64,000 nucleotides of DNA from DATKPC01 sp035524275. GTDB taxonomy: Bacteria > Pseudomonadota > Gammaproteobacteria > Burkholderiales > Burkholderiaceae_F. Under the pieces are notes generated by a model. That model was not told the DNA's origin. It searched no databases and saw nothing but the letters and a program-made list of their open reading frames with translations. The DNA is taken from contig DATKPC010000043.1 of assembly GCA_035524275.1 (NCBI GenBank), positions 92,560-156,559 of the forward strand, in the 5' to 3' direction. This document shows, piece after piece, positions 1 to 9,020 of the stretch. Position 1 is the stretch's first letter; every line of letters begins with the position of its first letter. The position numbers and the translations under genes were made by a program.

Positions 1-1
1 C

Positions 2-508
2 AATGGCGCCTGCCGTCCTTTCGGCGAGGCGCGGCCCGGGTGGAAGGTCCTGCGGGTGCTGGGCGAGCTTCTCGGGATTCCCGGCTTCGATGCCGAGTCC
101 TCCGAAGACCTCCGCGACGCCGTGCTGCCGCGCGGTGCCGAGGCGATCGCGGCGCGACTGTCCAACCGGACCGCGCTCGAGCCGGCGCGCATCGAGCCCG
201 GCGCCGGTGTCGTTCGCGTCGCCGACGTCGGCGGGTATTTCACCGATGCGATCGTGCGTCGCGCCGAGGCGTTGCGCGCGACGCGCGACGCGCGCCCGCC
301 GCGTGCGACGGCCAACGCCGCGACGCTGGCGTCCTTCGGCGTCGCGCCCGGCGACAAGGTGCGCGCGCGCCAGGGCGACGCCGGCGCGCTGCTCGAATGC
401 GCGCTCGATGCGAAGCTGCCCGACGGCGTGGTCCGCGTCCCGGCCGGCCACGCGGCGAGCAGCACGCTCGGCGCGCAGTTCGGGCCTATCGTCCTGGAGC
501 GCGCCTGA
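2..508 (+). CDS. nuoG: NADH-quinone oxidoreductase subunit G, C-terminal part (5' end outside window)
   Basis: This is the last 168 residues of the large iron-sulfur/molybdopterin-fold subunit of respiratory complex I, in the peripheral arm. The reading frame enters open from the left edge. It contains the conserved stretch PGWKVLRVLGELLG and ends in a small beta domain with a closing motif of the type STLGAQFGPIVLERA, which is characteristic of proteobacterial NuoG. The cluster-binding cysteines of NuoG lie upstream of the window, so they cannot be checked. The stop codon overlaps the nuoH start by one base (TGATG), which supports one transcript and translational coupling. The identity rests on the C-terminal pattern plus the unbroken nuo order that follows. 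Confidence 0.9.
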   Translation, partial: NGACRPFGEARPGWKVLRVLGELLGIPGFDAESSEDLRDAVLPRGAEAIAARLSNRTALEPARIEPGAGVVRVADVGGYFTDAIVRRAEALRATRDARPPRATANAATLASFGVAPGDKVRARQGDAGALLECALDAKLPDGVVRVPAGHAASSTLGAQFGPIVLERA

Positions 509-1659
509 TGGCCGAGTTCACCGCTGGCGGGGCAGCGATCTTCGGGTCCGCATGGCCCGTGCTGTGGGCGCTGCTGCGCATCGTCGTCATCATCGCCCCG
601 GTCATGGGCTGCGTCGCGTACCTGACGCTGTGGGAACGCAAGATGATCGGCTGGATGCACATCCGGCTCGGGCCGAACCGCGTCGGCCCGATGGGGCTGC
701 TGCAGCCGATCGCCGACGCGGTGAAGCTGATCTTCAAGGAAATCATCGCGCCGGCGCAGGCCGACAAGTCGCTGTTCTTCATCGCCCCGGTGATGGTGAT
801 CGCGCCGGCGCTCGCCGCCTGGGCGGTGATCCCGTTCGCGCCCGGCGTCGTGCTGGCGGACGTGAATGCGGGGCTGCTCTACGTGATGGCGATCACCTCC
901 GTCGGCGTCTACGGCGTGATCATCGCCGGCTGGGCCTCGAACTCGAAGTACGCGTTCCTCGGCGCGCTGCGGGCCTCGGCCCAGATGGTGTCCTACGAGC
1001 TGGCGATGGGATTCGTGCTCGTGACCGTCCTGCTGGTGACCGGTTCGCTGAACCTCAGCACGATCGTCGACGTGCAGAACCATGGCTGGTTCGCCGACCA
1101 CGGCTTCACGTTCCTGTCGTGGAACTGGCTGCCGCTGCTGCCGCTGTTCGTGATCTACGTGATCTCGGCCGTCGCCGAGACGAACCGGCATCCGTTCGAC
1201 GTCGTCGAGGGCGAGAGCGAGATCGTCGCCGGGCACATGGTCGAATATTCCGGGATGGGCTTCGCGATCTTCTTCCTCGGCGAGTACGCGAACATGATCC
1301 TGCTGTCGACGATGGCGACGATCATGTTCCTGGGCGGCTGGGCGGCCCCGATCGACCTCGGCCGCCTGGCGGGGATCGCGCTGCCGGGGTGGTTCACGGC
1401 GACCTCGGGTTGGTTCTGGCTGATCGCGAAGGCCTTCTTCGTCGTCTCGCTCTTCATCTGGTTCCGCGCGTCGTTCCCGCGCTATCGCTACGACCAGATC
1501 ATGCGTCTCGGCTGGAAGATCTTCATCCCGATCACGCTGGCGTGGCTGGTCGTCGTCGCCCTCTGGATGCAGACGCCGTGGAACATCTGGAGGGCGCCGG
1601 GCGACGCGCCGGGCGCGGCGCGCGGCGCGACGGCGACGCTCGCGAACGCCGGGCGCTGA
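508..1659 (+). CDS. nuoH: NADH-quinone oxidoreductase subunit H
   Basis: Membrane subunit of complex I that forms part of the quinone-binding chamber at the junction of the two arms. The protein is 383 residues with about eight hydrophobic segments. Residues 43-61 carry the family signature starting ERKMIGWMHIR and ending in GPNRVGP. A second signature in the middle, AETNRHPFD followed by a glutamate-rich loop (VEGESEIVAG), is the quinone-site loop. The ATG at 508 overlaps the nuoG stop. An in-frame extension upstream of it would run antiparallel to no known domain and was discarded. The C-terminal 20 residues are alanine-rich and variable. Transcribed in the nuo operon. Confidence 0.96.
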   Translation: MAEFTAGGAAIFGSAWPVLWALLRIVVIIAPVMGCVAYLTLWERKMIGWMHIRLGPNRVGPMGLLQPIADAVKLIFKEIIAPAQADKSLFFIAPVMVIAPALAAWAVIPFAPGVVLADVNAGLLYVMAITSVGVYGVIIAGWASNSKYAFLGALRASAQMVSYELAMGFVLVTVLLVTGSLNLSTIVDVQNHGWFADHGFTFLSWNWLPLLPLFVIYVISAVAETNRHPFDVVEGESEIVAGHMVEYSGMGFAIFFLGEYANMILLSTMATIMFLGGWAAPIDLGRLAGIALPGWFTATSGWFWLIAKAFFVVSLFIWFRASFPRYRYDQIMRLGWKIFIPITLAWLVVVALWMQTPWNIWRAPGDAPGAARGATATLANAGR

Positions 1660-1676
1660 GCGAAAGGCGGCGGACG

Positions 1677-2165
1677 ATGGAAGCAGTCAAGGACTTCTTC
1701 AGCTCGCTGATGCTGCGCGAGCTGCTGCGCGGCCTCGCGCTGACCGGCCGGTATTTCTTCGCGCGCAAGATCACGCTGCAGTATCCGGAGGAGAAAGCAC
1801 CGGCGTCGCCGCGCTTCCGCGGGCTGCACGCGCTGCGCCGCTATCCCAACGGCGAGGAGCGCTGCATCGCGTGCAAGCTGTGCGAGGCGGTGTGCCCGGC
1901 GATGGCCATCACGATCGAGTCGGAGCCGCGCGCCGACGGCACGCGCCGAACGACGCGCTACGACATCGACCTGACGAAGTGCAACTTCTGCGGTTTCTGC
2001 GAGGAGAGCTGCCCGGTCGACTCGATCGTCGAGACGCACATCGCGGAATACCACGGCGAGCGGCGCGGCGACCTGCTCTACACGAAGGACATGCTGCTCG
2101 CGGTCGGCGATCGCTACGAAAAGGAGATCGCGGCGGCCCGTGCCGCCGACGCGCGCTATCGATGA
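1677..2165 (+). CDS. nuoI: NADH-quinone oxidoreductase subunit I (2x[4Fe-4S])
   Basis: Peripheral-arm subunit that carries clusters N6a and N6b and passes electrons towards N2 and quinone. The protein is 162 residues, the usual length. Two CxxCxxCxxxCP motifs are visible, at Cys63/66/69/73 (CIACKLCEAVCP) and Cys102/105/108/112 (CNFCGFCEESCP). An amphipathic N-terminal segment (residues 5-30) is typical for docking on the membrane arm. The ATG at 1677 starts the family-typical N-terminus MEAVKDFF; an upstream open stretch in the same frame is non-homologous. It lies 17 bases after nuoH. A 170-base spacer, long for this operon, separates it from nuoJ. Confidence 0.96.
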   Translation: MEAVKDFFSSLMLRELLRGLALTGRYFFARKITLQYPEEKAPASPRFRGLHALRRYPNGEERCIACKLCEAVCPAMAITIESEPRADGTRRTTRYDIDLTKCNFCGFCEESCPVDSIVETHIAEYHGERRGDLLYTKDMLLAVGDRYEKEIAAARAADARYR

Positions 2166-2335
2166 CGGCGCCGCGGCCGCGCGCGTCGTAACGGGAGGCC
2201 CGCAGCCGCCGGCGGCAGCGGGCGCATCACGGATACCAAGAACAAGTCGATGAATACCACGTCCATCTCGGTCGCCCTCGGCGGGCTGCTCCGCTGCCGC
2301 TCGGCCGCCACACCCCCTCGGCGGAGCACGCAGCG

Positions 2336-2959
2336 ATGAACGCAGAGCACCTGCTGTTCTGGATCTTTTCGGCGATCCTGCTGGTGGCGGCGTTCCGCGT
2401 CGTCACCGCGCGCAACCCGGTGCATGCGGTGCTGTTCCTCGTGCTGGCGTTCTTCTCGACGTCCTGCCTCTGGATGCTGCTGCGCGCCGAATTCCTCGCG
2501 CTGGCGCTCGTCCTCGTCTACGTCGGCGCGGTGATGGTGCTGTTCCTCTTCGTCGTGATGATGCTCGACATCAATATCGACCGGCTGCGGCAGGGCTTCT
2601 GGCGCCATTTCCCGCTCGGTGCGCTGGTCGGCGTCCTCATCGCATTGCAGCTGTGGGCGGTGCTGTCGCACGGTCCGTGGCAGGCGGCGTTCGCCGCCGG
2701 GACGGCGGCCAACGGGGCGACGAGCAACATCACGGCGCTGGGCCTGCTGACGTTCTCGGACTACGCGTATCCGCTGCAGGTCGCCGGCGTCATCCTGCTC
2801 GTGGCGATCGTCGCGGCCATCGCGCTGACGCTGCGCCGGCGCAAGGACACGAAGCAGCAGCGGCCGTCCGAGCAGGTGCGGGTGCGGCGCAACGAGCGCG
2901 TGCGGATGGTCGCCATCGCCAACGACGCCGAGGGCCGCCAGGACGCGCGGCAGGGCTGA
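2336..2959 (+). CDS. nuoJ: NADH-quinone oxidoreductase subunit J
   Basis: Small membrane subunit of complex I in the proton-translocating arm. The 207-residue protein has five predicted membrane helices. The third one contains the conserved YVGAVMVLFLFVVMML stretch, whose pi-bulge region moves during turnover in characterised enzymes. The hydrophilic C-terminal tail after residue 170 is rich in Arg and Lys and poorly conserved in the family. It is followed by nuoK after 13 bases. The start at 2336 gives the usual N-terminus (MNAEHLLFWIFS). Confidence 0.95.
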   Translation: MNAEHLLFWIFSAILLVAAFRVVTARNPVHAVLFLVLAFFSTSCLWMLLRAEFLALALVLVYVGAVMVLFLFVVMMLDINIDRLRQGFWRHFPLGALVGVLIALQLWAVLSHGPWQAAFAAGTAANGATSNITALGLLTFSDYAYPLQVAGVILLVAIVAAIALTLRRRKDTKQQRPSEQVRVRRNERVRMVAIANDAEGRQDARQG

Positions 2960-2972
2960 GGAGATCACGAAC

Positions 2973-3278
2973 ATGGTTCCGCTTTCCTGGTATCTGGGCG
3001 TCGGTGCCGTGCTGTTCGCGCTGAGCGTCATCGGCATCTTCCTCAACCGCCGCAACCTGATCGTGCTGCTGATGGCCATCGAGCTGATGCTGCTCGCGGT
3101 GAACATCAACTTCGTCGCCTTCTCGCACTACCTCGGCGACCTCCACGGCCAGGTGTTCGTGTTCTTCATCCTCACGGTCGCCGCGGCCGAGGCGGCGATC
3201 GGGCTGGCGATCCTCGTCGTGCTGTTCCGCAACCTGAGTACGGTGGCGGTCGACCGCCTCGATGCGCTCAAGGGCTGA
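2973..3278 (+). CDS. nuoK: NADH-quinone oxidoreductase subunit K
   Basis: Three-helix membrane subunit of complex I (101 residues, the canonical size), related to MrpC of Na+/H+ antiporters. Buried acidic residues in helix 2 are visible in the segment LLMAIELMLLAVNINFVAF, and the third helix carries AEAAIGLAILVVLFR. These glutamates belong to the proton path in studied enzymes. A GAGGAG ribosome-binding site lies directly upstream (about 2958-2964). It is located between nuoJ and nuoL within the operon. Confidence 0.96.
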   Translation: MVPLSWYLGVGAVLFALSVIGIFLNRRNLIVLLMAIELMLLAVNINFVAFSHYLGDLHGQVFVFFILTVAAAEAAIGLAILVVLFRNLSTVAVDRLDALKG

Positions 3279-3314
3279 GGCGACCGCGATGCGCCGAAGA
3301 CCGTCCGTCCGCCG

Positions 3315-5387
3315 ATGAACGAACGCCCGCCAATGACCGACATGCAGAACATCTATCTCCTCGTGCCGCTGGCTCCGCTGGCGGGAGCCCTGGTCGCCGG
3401 CTTCCTGGGGCGCGTGATCGGCCGCGCCGGCGCGCACTGGGCGGCGATCCTCGGCGTGCTCGTGGCGACGATCGCCTCCGGCTTCGTGTTCTCCGATACG
3501 GTGCTCGCCGGGCACGTCTTCAACGGTCCGGTCTACACCTGGGCCGACGCGGGCGGGCTGCACCTCGAGGTCGGTTTCCTGGTCGACAACCTGACCGCGA
3601 CGATGATGGTCGTCGTGAGCTTCGTCTCGCTGATGGTCCACGTCTACACGATCGGCTACATGGCCGACGACCCCGGCTACCAGCGCTTCTTCGCCTACAT
3701 CTCGCTCTTCACGTTCTCGATGCTGATGCTCGTGATGAGCAACAACTTCCTGCAGCTGTTCTTCGGCTGGGAGGCGGTCGGCCTCGTGTCGTACCTGCTG
3801 ATCGGCTTCTGGTACACGCGCCCGACGGCGATCTATGCCAATCTCAAGGCGTTCCTCGTCAACCGCGTCGGCGACTTCGGCTTCGTCCTCGGCATCGGGC
3901 TCGTCTTCGCGTGGTTCGGGACGCTCGACTACGCCGCGGTGTTCAAGGCGGCGCCGGGACTGGCGACGCAGACGATCGAGATCCTGCCGTCGACGCCATG
4001 GCTGCTGCTCACCGTGATCTGCATCTGCCTGTTCGTCGGCGCCATGGGCAAGTCCGCGCAGTTCCCGCTGCACGTGTGGCTGCCGGACTCGATGGAGGGC
4101 CCGACGCCGATCTCGGCGCTGATCCACGCCGCGACGATGGTGACGGCCGGCATCTTCATGGTCGCGCGGATGTCGCCGCTGTTCGAGCTGTCGGACACCG
4201 CACTGTCGGTGGTCATCGTGATCGGCGCGATCACGGCGTTCTTCATGGGCCTGCTGGGCATCGTCCAGAACGACATCAAGCGCGTCGTCGCGTACTCGAC
4301 GCTGTCGCAGCTCGGCTACATGACGGTCGCGCTGGGCGCGTCGGCCTATTCGGTGGCGATCTTCCACCTCGTGACCCACGCGTTCTTCAAGGCGCTGCTC
4401 TTCCTCGCCGCCGGGTCCGTGATCGTCGGCATGCACCACGACCAGGACATCCGCAACATGGGCGGGCTGAGGCGCTACATGCCGGTCACGTGGATCACGT
4501 CGCTCGTCGGTTCGCTGGCGCTGATCGGCACGCCGTTCTTCGCCGGCTTCTACTCGAAGGACAACATCATCGAGGCGACCGCGCATTCGACGGTGGCCGG
4601 GAGCGGCATCGCGCATTTCGCCGTGCTGGCCGGCGTATTCGTCACCGCGTTCTATTCGTTCCGGATGTTCTTCCTCGTGTTCCACGGCAAGGCGCGGTTC
4701 GGCGACGCGGCCCCGGCGGTCCACGACGGGCACGCGCACGACGACTACGGCGACGGGCACGCGCATGCCGACGACCACGGCCATGGCGGGACGCCGCACG
4801 AGTCGCCGGCCGTCATCACGCTGCCGCTGGTGCTGCTGGCGATCCCGTCGGCCGTGCTCGGCTGGTTCATGGTCGATCCGGTGCTTCGCGGCGGCTACTT
4901 CAAGGGCGCGATTTTCGTCGACGCGGAGCGCCACCCGGCGATCGAGCACCTCGCCGAGGACTTCCATGGCGCGCTCGCCGCCGGCATCGATGGGCTGATG
5001 TCGGTGCCGTTTGGCCTCGCGGCGGCGGGCGTCGCCGCCGCCTGGTTCCTGTACCTGAAGCGGCCGGACCTGCCGGCCGTGCTGCGGCAGCGGCTCTCCG
5101 GCGTCTACACGCTGCTGGACAACAAGTACTACCTCGATCGAATCAACGAGATCGTCTTCGCCGGCGGCGCGCGACGGATCGGAGAGGGGCTGTGGCGGGG
5201 CGGCGACGTCGGGCTGATCGACGGCATCGTGGTCAACGGCTCGGCGCGCCTCGTGGCCTGGCTGTCGCGCGCGCTGCGGCTGCTGCAGTCCGGATTCATC
5301 TACCACTACGCGTTCGCGATGCTGGTCGGGGTCGGCGTCGTGCTGTTCTTCTTCCTGACCCTGCCCTACGCGATCGGGACGCGCTAG
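3315..5387 (+). CDS. nuoL: NADH-quinone oxidoreductase subunit L
   Basis: Distal antiporter-like subunit of complex I with the long lateral helix. The protein is 690 residues with 14 or more hydrophobic segments. The antiporter core signatures are present: GWEAVGLVSYLLIG (helix-5 glutamate) and GKSAQFPLHVWLPD followed by GPTPISALIHAATMV (lysine and histidine of the channel). Between residues about 470 and 500 there is a hydrophilic His/Asp-rich loop (pieces HDGHAHDD and GHAHADDHGHG) not needed for the core fold. Start codons at 3315, 3333 and 3342 are all possible; none has a strong ribosome-binding site, and the first is listed. nuoM starts 4 bases after the stop. Confidence 0.95.
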   Translation: MNERPPMTDMQNIYLLVPLAPLAGALVAGFLGRVIGRAGAHWAAILGVLVATIASGFVFSDTVLAGHVFNGPVYTWADAGGLHLEVGFLVDNLTATMMVVVSFVSLMVHVYTIGYMADDPGYQRFFAYISLFTFSMLMLVMSNNFLQLFFGWEAVGLVSYLLIGFWYTRPTAIYANLKAFLVNRVGDFGFVLGIGLVFAWFGTLDYAAVFKAAPGLATQTIEILPSTPWLLLTVICICLFVGAMGKSAQFPLHVWLPDSMEGPTPISALIHAATMVTAGIFMVARMSPLFELSDTALSVVIVIGAITAFFMGLLGIVQNDIKRVVAYSTLSQLGYMTVALGASAYSVAIFHLVTHAFFKALLFLAAGSVIVGMHHDQDIRNMGGLRRYMPVTWITSLVGSLALIGTPFFAGFYSKDNIIEATAHSTVAGSGIAHFAVLAGVFVTAFYSFRMFFLVFHGKARFGDAAPAVHDGHAHDDYGDGHAHADDHGHGGTPHESPAVITLPLVLLAIPSAVLGWFMVDPVLRGGYFKGAIFVDAERHPAIEHLAEDFHGALAAGIDGLMSVPFGLAAAGVAAAWFLYLKRPDLPAVLRQRLSGVYTLLDNKYYLDRINEIVFAGGARRIGEGLWRGGDVGLIDGIVVNGSARLVAWLSRALRLLQSGFIYHYAFAMLVGVGVVLFFFLTLPYAIGTR

Positions 5388-5391
5388 AAAA

Positions 5392-6888
5392 ATGAACAAC
5401 GCCTTTCCCTGGCTGTCGGCGGCGATCTGGATCCCGATCGCCTTCGGCGTCATCATCCTCGGCGCCGGGCGCGACCGCAACGGCGGCGTCGTGAAGGCGG
5501 TGGCGCTCTTCGGGTCGGCCCTCGGGCTGCTCGCGACCGTACCGCTGATGACGCAGTTCGACCCGGCGAAGGCCGGGATGCAGTTCGTCGAGAAGGCGGC
5601 GTGGATCGACCGTCTCCACGCCGAGTACTACCTGGGCATCGACGGGCTGTCCATGTGGTTCGTCCCGCTCACCGCGCTGCTGACGCTCGTCGTCGTCATT
5701 GCCGGCTGGGAGGTGGTCACCGACCGTGTCGCGCAGTACTTCGGCGCCTTCCTGATCCTCTCCGGGCTGATGGTGGGCGTCTTCGCCGCCGTCGACGGCC
5801 TGCTGTTCTACATCTTCTTCGAGGCGACGCTGATCCCGATGTACATCATCATCGGCGTCTGGGGCGGGCCGAACCGCGTCTACGCGGCCTTCAAGTTCTT
5901 CCTCTACACGCTGCTCGGCTCGCTGCTGATGCTGGTGGCCCTTGTCTATCTGTACCAGGCGTCCGGCGGCAGCTTCGACATCCTGACCTGGCACGCGACG
6001 CGCATTCCGCTGGCGGTGCAGGAACTGCTGTTCCTCGCGTTCTTCGCCGCGTTCGCGGTGAAGGTGCCGATGTTCCCGGTGCACACGTGGCTGCCCGATG
6101 CGCACGTCGAGGCCCCGACCGGGGGATCGATCATCCTGGCCGCGATCATGCTGAAGCTCGGCGCCTACGGCTTCCTGCGCTTCTCGCTTCCGATCACGCC
6201 CGACGCGTCCCGTGAGCTGGCGTGGTTCGTCATCACGCTGTCGCTCGTCGCGGTCGTCTACATCGGCTTCGTCGCCCTGGTGCAGAGCGACATGAAGAAG
6301 CTCGTGGCCTATTCGTCGATCGCGCACATGGGCTTCGTCACGCTGGGCCTCTTCATGTTCGGGCAGATCGGGACCGAAGGGGCGATCGTCCAGATGATCT
6401 CGCACGGCTTCGTTTCCGGCGCGATGTTCATGTGCATCGGCGTCCTCTACGACCGGATGCACAGCCGCAACATCGCCGACTACGGCGGTGTCGTCAACAC
6501 GATGCCGCACTTCGCGGCCTTCATGATGCTGTTCGCGATGGCCAACTGCGGCCTGCCGGCGACCAGCGGCTTCGTCGGCGAGTTCATGGTCATCCTCGGA
6601 GCGGTGAAGTACAACCCGCTGATCGGCTTCGTCGCCGCGACGACGCTGATCCTCGGCGCAGCCTATTCGCTGTGGATGTACAAGCGCGTGATCTTCGGCG
6701 CCGTCGGCAACTCGCACGTCGCCGAGCTGAAGGACATCAACGGGCGCGAGACGCTCGGGCTCGGGATCCTGGCCGTCGCGGTGCTGTGGCTGGGTATCTA
6801 CCCGGCCCCGATCACGACGCCGATGCATGCCTCGGTCGCCGGGCTGCTGCAGCACGTGTCGCAGTCGAAGATCCCCGCGGGCCAATGA
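5392..6888 (+). CDS. nuoM: NADH-quinone oxidoreductase subunit M
   Basis: Antiporter-like proton-pumping subunit of complex I, 498 residues with about 14 membrane helices. The conserved elements are FFEATLIPMYIIIG (helix-5 Glu), KVPMFPVHTWLPDAHVEAPT (channel Lys and the broken helix) and LKLGAYGFLRF. The C-terminal discontinuous-helix motif ATSGFVGEFMVILG is also present. The tight spacing after nuoL (4 bases) and the small gap before nuoN (39 bases) indicate co-transcription. Length and motifs are normal for the family; nothing unusual is seen. Confidence 0.96.
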   Translation: MNNAFPWLSAAIWIPIAFGVIILGAGRDRNGGVVKAVALFGSALGLLATVPLMTQFDPAKAGMQFVEKAAWIDRLHAEYYLGIDGLSMWFVPLTALLTLVVVIAGWEVVTDRVAQYFGAFLILSGLMVGVFAAVDGLLFYIFFEATLIPMYIIIGVWGGPNRVYAAFKFFLYTLLGSLLMLVALVYLYQASGGSFDILTWHATRIPLAVQELLFLAFFAAFAVKVPMFPVHTWLPDAHVEAPTGGSIILAAIMLKLGAYGFLRFSLPITPDASRELAWFVITLSLVAVVYIGFVALVQSDMKKLVAYSSIAHMGFVTLGLFMFGQIGTEGAIVQMISHGFVSGAMFMCIGVLYDRMHSRNIADYGGVVNTMPHFAAFMMLFAMANCGLPATSGFVGEFMVILGAVKYNPLIGFVAATTLILGAAYSLWMYKRVIFGAVGNSHVAELKDINGRETLGLGILAVAVLWLGIYPAPITTPMHASVAGLLQHVSQSKIPAGQ

Positions 6889-6927
6889 CATGGCGAGCGA
6901 CGTGAACCTGCAGGCCGTCAACGGGCA

Positions 6928-8421
6928 ATGAGCATGGACCAGCTGAACCTGAATGCGGTGGTGCCGGAACTGACGCTGCTCGTCGGCGCGGGTATCGTGA
7001 TGGTGGCGGACCTGTTCACTCCGGACGAGCGGCGCAATCGCACCTACCTGCTGTCGCTCGCGGTACTCGCGGTCGTCGCGGTCGAGTGCTGGAGCGCGCT
7101 AGCCGGCGACGTCGTCGGTTACGCGTTCAACGGGATGTACGTGACCGACCCGATGGCGAACGTGCTGAAGCTGGCTTCGTGCATCGCGACCGGCGTGACG
7201 CTGGTCTACGCGCAGGGCTATGCGCGCGACCGCGGGCTTTGGCGCGGCGAGCTCTTCACGCTGGCGCTGTTCGTGCTGCTGGGCATCCAGGTGATGATCT
7301 CGGCCAACCACATGCTGGTGATCTACCTCGGCCTCGAGCTGCAGGCGCTGAGCCTGTACGCGCTGGCGGCGCTGCGGCGCGACGAGGCGCGGGCCACCGA
7401 AGCGGCGATGAAATACTTCGTCCTCGGCGCGCTGGCCTCCGGCTTCCTGCTGTACGGGATGTCGATGCTCTACGGCGCCTCCGGGACGCTGGACCTGAAC
7501 GAACTGGCGCACCGCATTTCGACCGGCCGCGTTGCGAGTCGCGCGGCGCTGGTCCTGGGCTGCGTGTTCATCGTGAGCGGCCTGGCGTTCAAACTCGGCG
7601 CCGTGCCGTTCCACATGTGGATCCCCGACGTCTACCAGGGGGCGCCGACGCCGGTGACGCTGCTGATCGGCGCCGCTCCGAAGATGGCGGCGTTCGCGAT
7701 CGCGTTCCGCCTCCTGGTCGAGGGCCTGCTGCCGATCGCGGCCGATTGGCAGCGGATGCTGGTGCTGCTGGCACTGGCGTCGCTGCTGGTCGGCAACGTC
7801 ACCGCGATCGCGCAATCGAACCTGAAGCGGATGCTCGGCTACTCGACGATCGGGCAGATGGGCTTCGTTCTCCTCGCGATGCTGTCGGGCGCCGTGGGCG
7901 GCAGCACGGCGTCGACCGCGAATGCCTACAGCGCCGCGATGTTCTACGTGATCGTCTATGCGCTCACGACGCTGGGCACGTTCGGCATCGTGCTGCTGCT
8001 GGCGCGCCAGGGCTTCGAGGCGGAGGAGATCGCGGACCTGCGCGGGTTGAACCGCCGCAGTCCGTGGTATGCCTTCGTGATGGCGTTGCTGATGCTCTCG
8101 CTGGCGGGTGTCCCGCCGACGGTCGGCTTCTATGCGAAGCTCGTGGTCCTGCAGGCGCTGCTCGCGAGCGGAGCGGGCCCGGCGGTGATCTGGCTCGCGG
8201 TGATCGCGGTGCTGCTGTCGCTCGTCGCGGCCTTCTACTACCTGCGCATCATCAAGGTGATGTACTTCGAAGAGCCGCTCGACGACGCCGCGATCGTCGC
8301 GCCGCAGGACATGCGCGTGGCGCTCAGCCTGAACGGCGTCGCGATCATCGTGCTGAGCTTCGTCCCGCAGACGCTGCTCGCGCTGTGTTCCACGGCCATG
8401 CTGCGGACGCTGGGCGGCTGA
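6928..8421 (+). CDS. nuoN: NADH-quinone oxidoreductase subunit N
   Basis: Third antiporter-like subunit of complex I, 497 residues with 14 hydrophobic segments. The signatures are YLGLELQALSLYALAA (helix-5 Glu), FKLGAVPFHMWIPDVYQGAP (Lys and the broken helix) and LLIGAAPKMAAFA. The ATG at 6934 is an alternative start two codons downstream. It is the last structural nuo gene here. Its stop is only 4 bases before the next reading frame, the Nudix hydrolase, so that enzyme is probably produced from the same messenger. Confidence 0.96.
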   Translation: MSMDQLNLNAVVPELTLLVGAGIVMVADLFTPDERRNRTYLLSLAVLAVVAVECWSALAGDVVGYAFNGMYVTDPMANVLKLASCIATGVTLVYAQGYARDRGLWRGELFTLALFVLLGIQVMISANHMLVIYLGLELQALSLYALAALRRDEARATEAAMKYFVLGALASGFLLYGMSMLYGASGTLDLNELAHRISTGRVASRAALVLGCVFIVSGLAFKLGAVPFHMWIPDVYQGAPTPVTLLIGAAPKMAAFAIAFRLLVEGLLPIAADWQRMLVLLALASLLVGNVTAIAQSNLKRMLGYSTIGQMGFVLLAMLSGAVGGSTASTANAYSAAMFYVIVYALTTLGTFGIVLLLARQGFEAEEIADLRGLNRRSPWYAFVMALLMLSLAGVPPTVGFYAKLVVLQALLASGAGPAVIWLAVIAVLLSLVAAFYYLRIIKVMYFEEPLDDAAIVAPQDMRVALSLNGVAIIVLSFVPQTLLALCSTAMLRTLGG

Positions 8422-8425
8422 GCGC

Positions 8426-9019
8426 GTGGCGTCCGAGGCGGATCCGGGAGCGGCGCGCGATCCGCTCGCCGACACGCTGGTCGATTCGAGGGTCGCGTAC
8501 CGCGGCGAGTTCCTGACGGTCTACAAGGACCGCGTCCGCAGCCCCGACGGCCACCTCGGCGTCCGCGAATTCGTGCGGCATCCGGGCGCGGTGATGGTCA
8601 TCCCGCTGCTCGACAGCGGCGAGGTCGTGCTGGAGCGCCAGTTCCGTCATCCGTTGAACCGCACCTTCGTCGAGTTTCCCGCCGGCAAGATCGATCCGGG
8701 CGAATCGCTGCAAGCCTGCGCCGAGCGCGAACTCCTGGAGGAGACCGGCTATCGCGCGCGGCGCTGGGATCACCTGGGCGGACTGCACAACGCGATCGGC
8801 TACTCCGACGAACGCATCGACATCTATCTGGCCCGCGGCCTGGCGCACGTCGGCACCGACGGCGAAGCGGGCGAAGTGATCGAGGTGTTCACGTGGCCGC
8901 TCGCGGAACTGCTGGCGCGCGTGGACGCGGGCGAGATCACCGACGTGAAGACGATCATCGGGGCCTACTGGCTGGAGCGGCTGCTGGCCGGCAAGCCGAT
9001 CGGCGGCGCCTCGCGGTAA
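8426..9019 (+). CDS. nudF: Nudix hydrolase, ADP-ribose pyrophosphatase type
   Basis: Predicted to hydrolyse ADP-ribose (or a related nucleoside diphosphate compound) to AMP and a sugar phosphate, limiting a reactive breakdown product of NAD. The protein is 197 residues. The Nudix box occupies residues 87-109, with the invariant pattern visible as GKIDPGES and RELLEETGY. A downstream acidic loop (EAGEVIEVF) fits the NudF/ADPRase branch. The start is a GTG at 8426, four bases after nuoN. Placement at the end of the complex I operon is commonly seen in betaproteobacteria and makes sense for NAD(H) housekeeping. Substrate specificity is inferred from the family only. Confidence 0.85.
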   Translation: MASEADPGAARDPLADTLVDSRVAYRGEFLTVYKDRVRSPDGHLGVREFVRHPGAVMVIPLLDSGEVVLERQFRHPLNRTFVEFPAGKIDPGESLQACAERELLEETGYRARRWDHLGGLHNAIGYSDERIDIYLARGLAHVGTDGEAGEVIEVFTWPLAELLARVDAGEITDVKTIIGAYWLERLLAGKPIGGASR

Positions 9020-9020
9020 G

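Noticed and set aside
3..1676. In-frame upstream extension of nuoI to the left edge
   Set aside because: Only the part from 1677 matches NuoI. The rest overlaps nuoG and nuoH in another frame with Arg/Ser/Ala-rich nonsense sequence.
2790..5480. A very long minus-strand open frame (about 900 codons) opposite nuoK and nuoL
   Set aside because: It lies entirely antisense to clear complex I genes. The composition is dominated by Arg, His and Asp, as expected from a G+C-rich complement, and no domain is visible.
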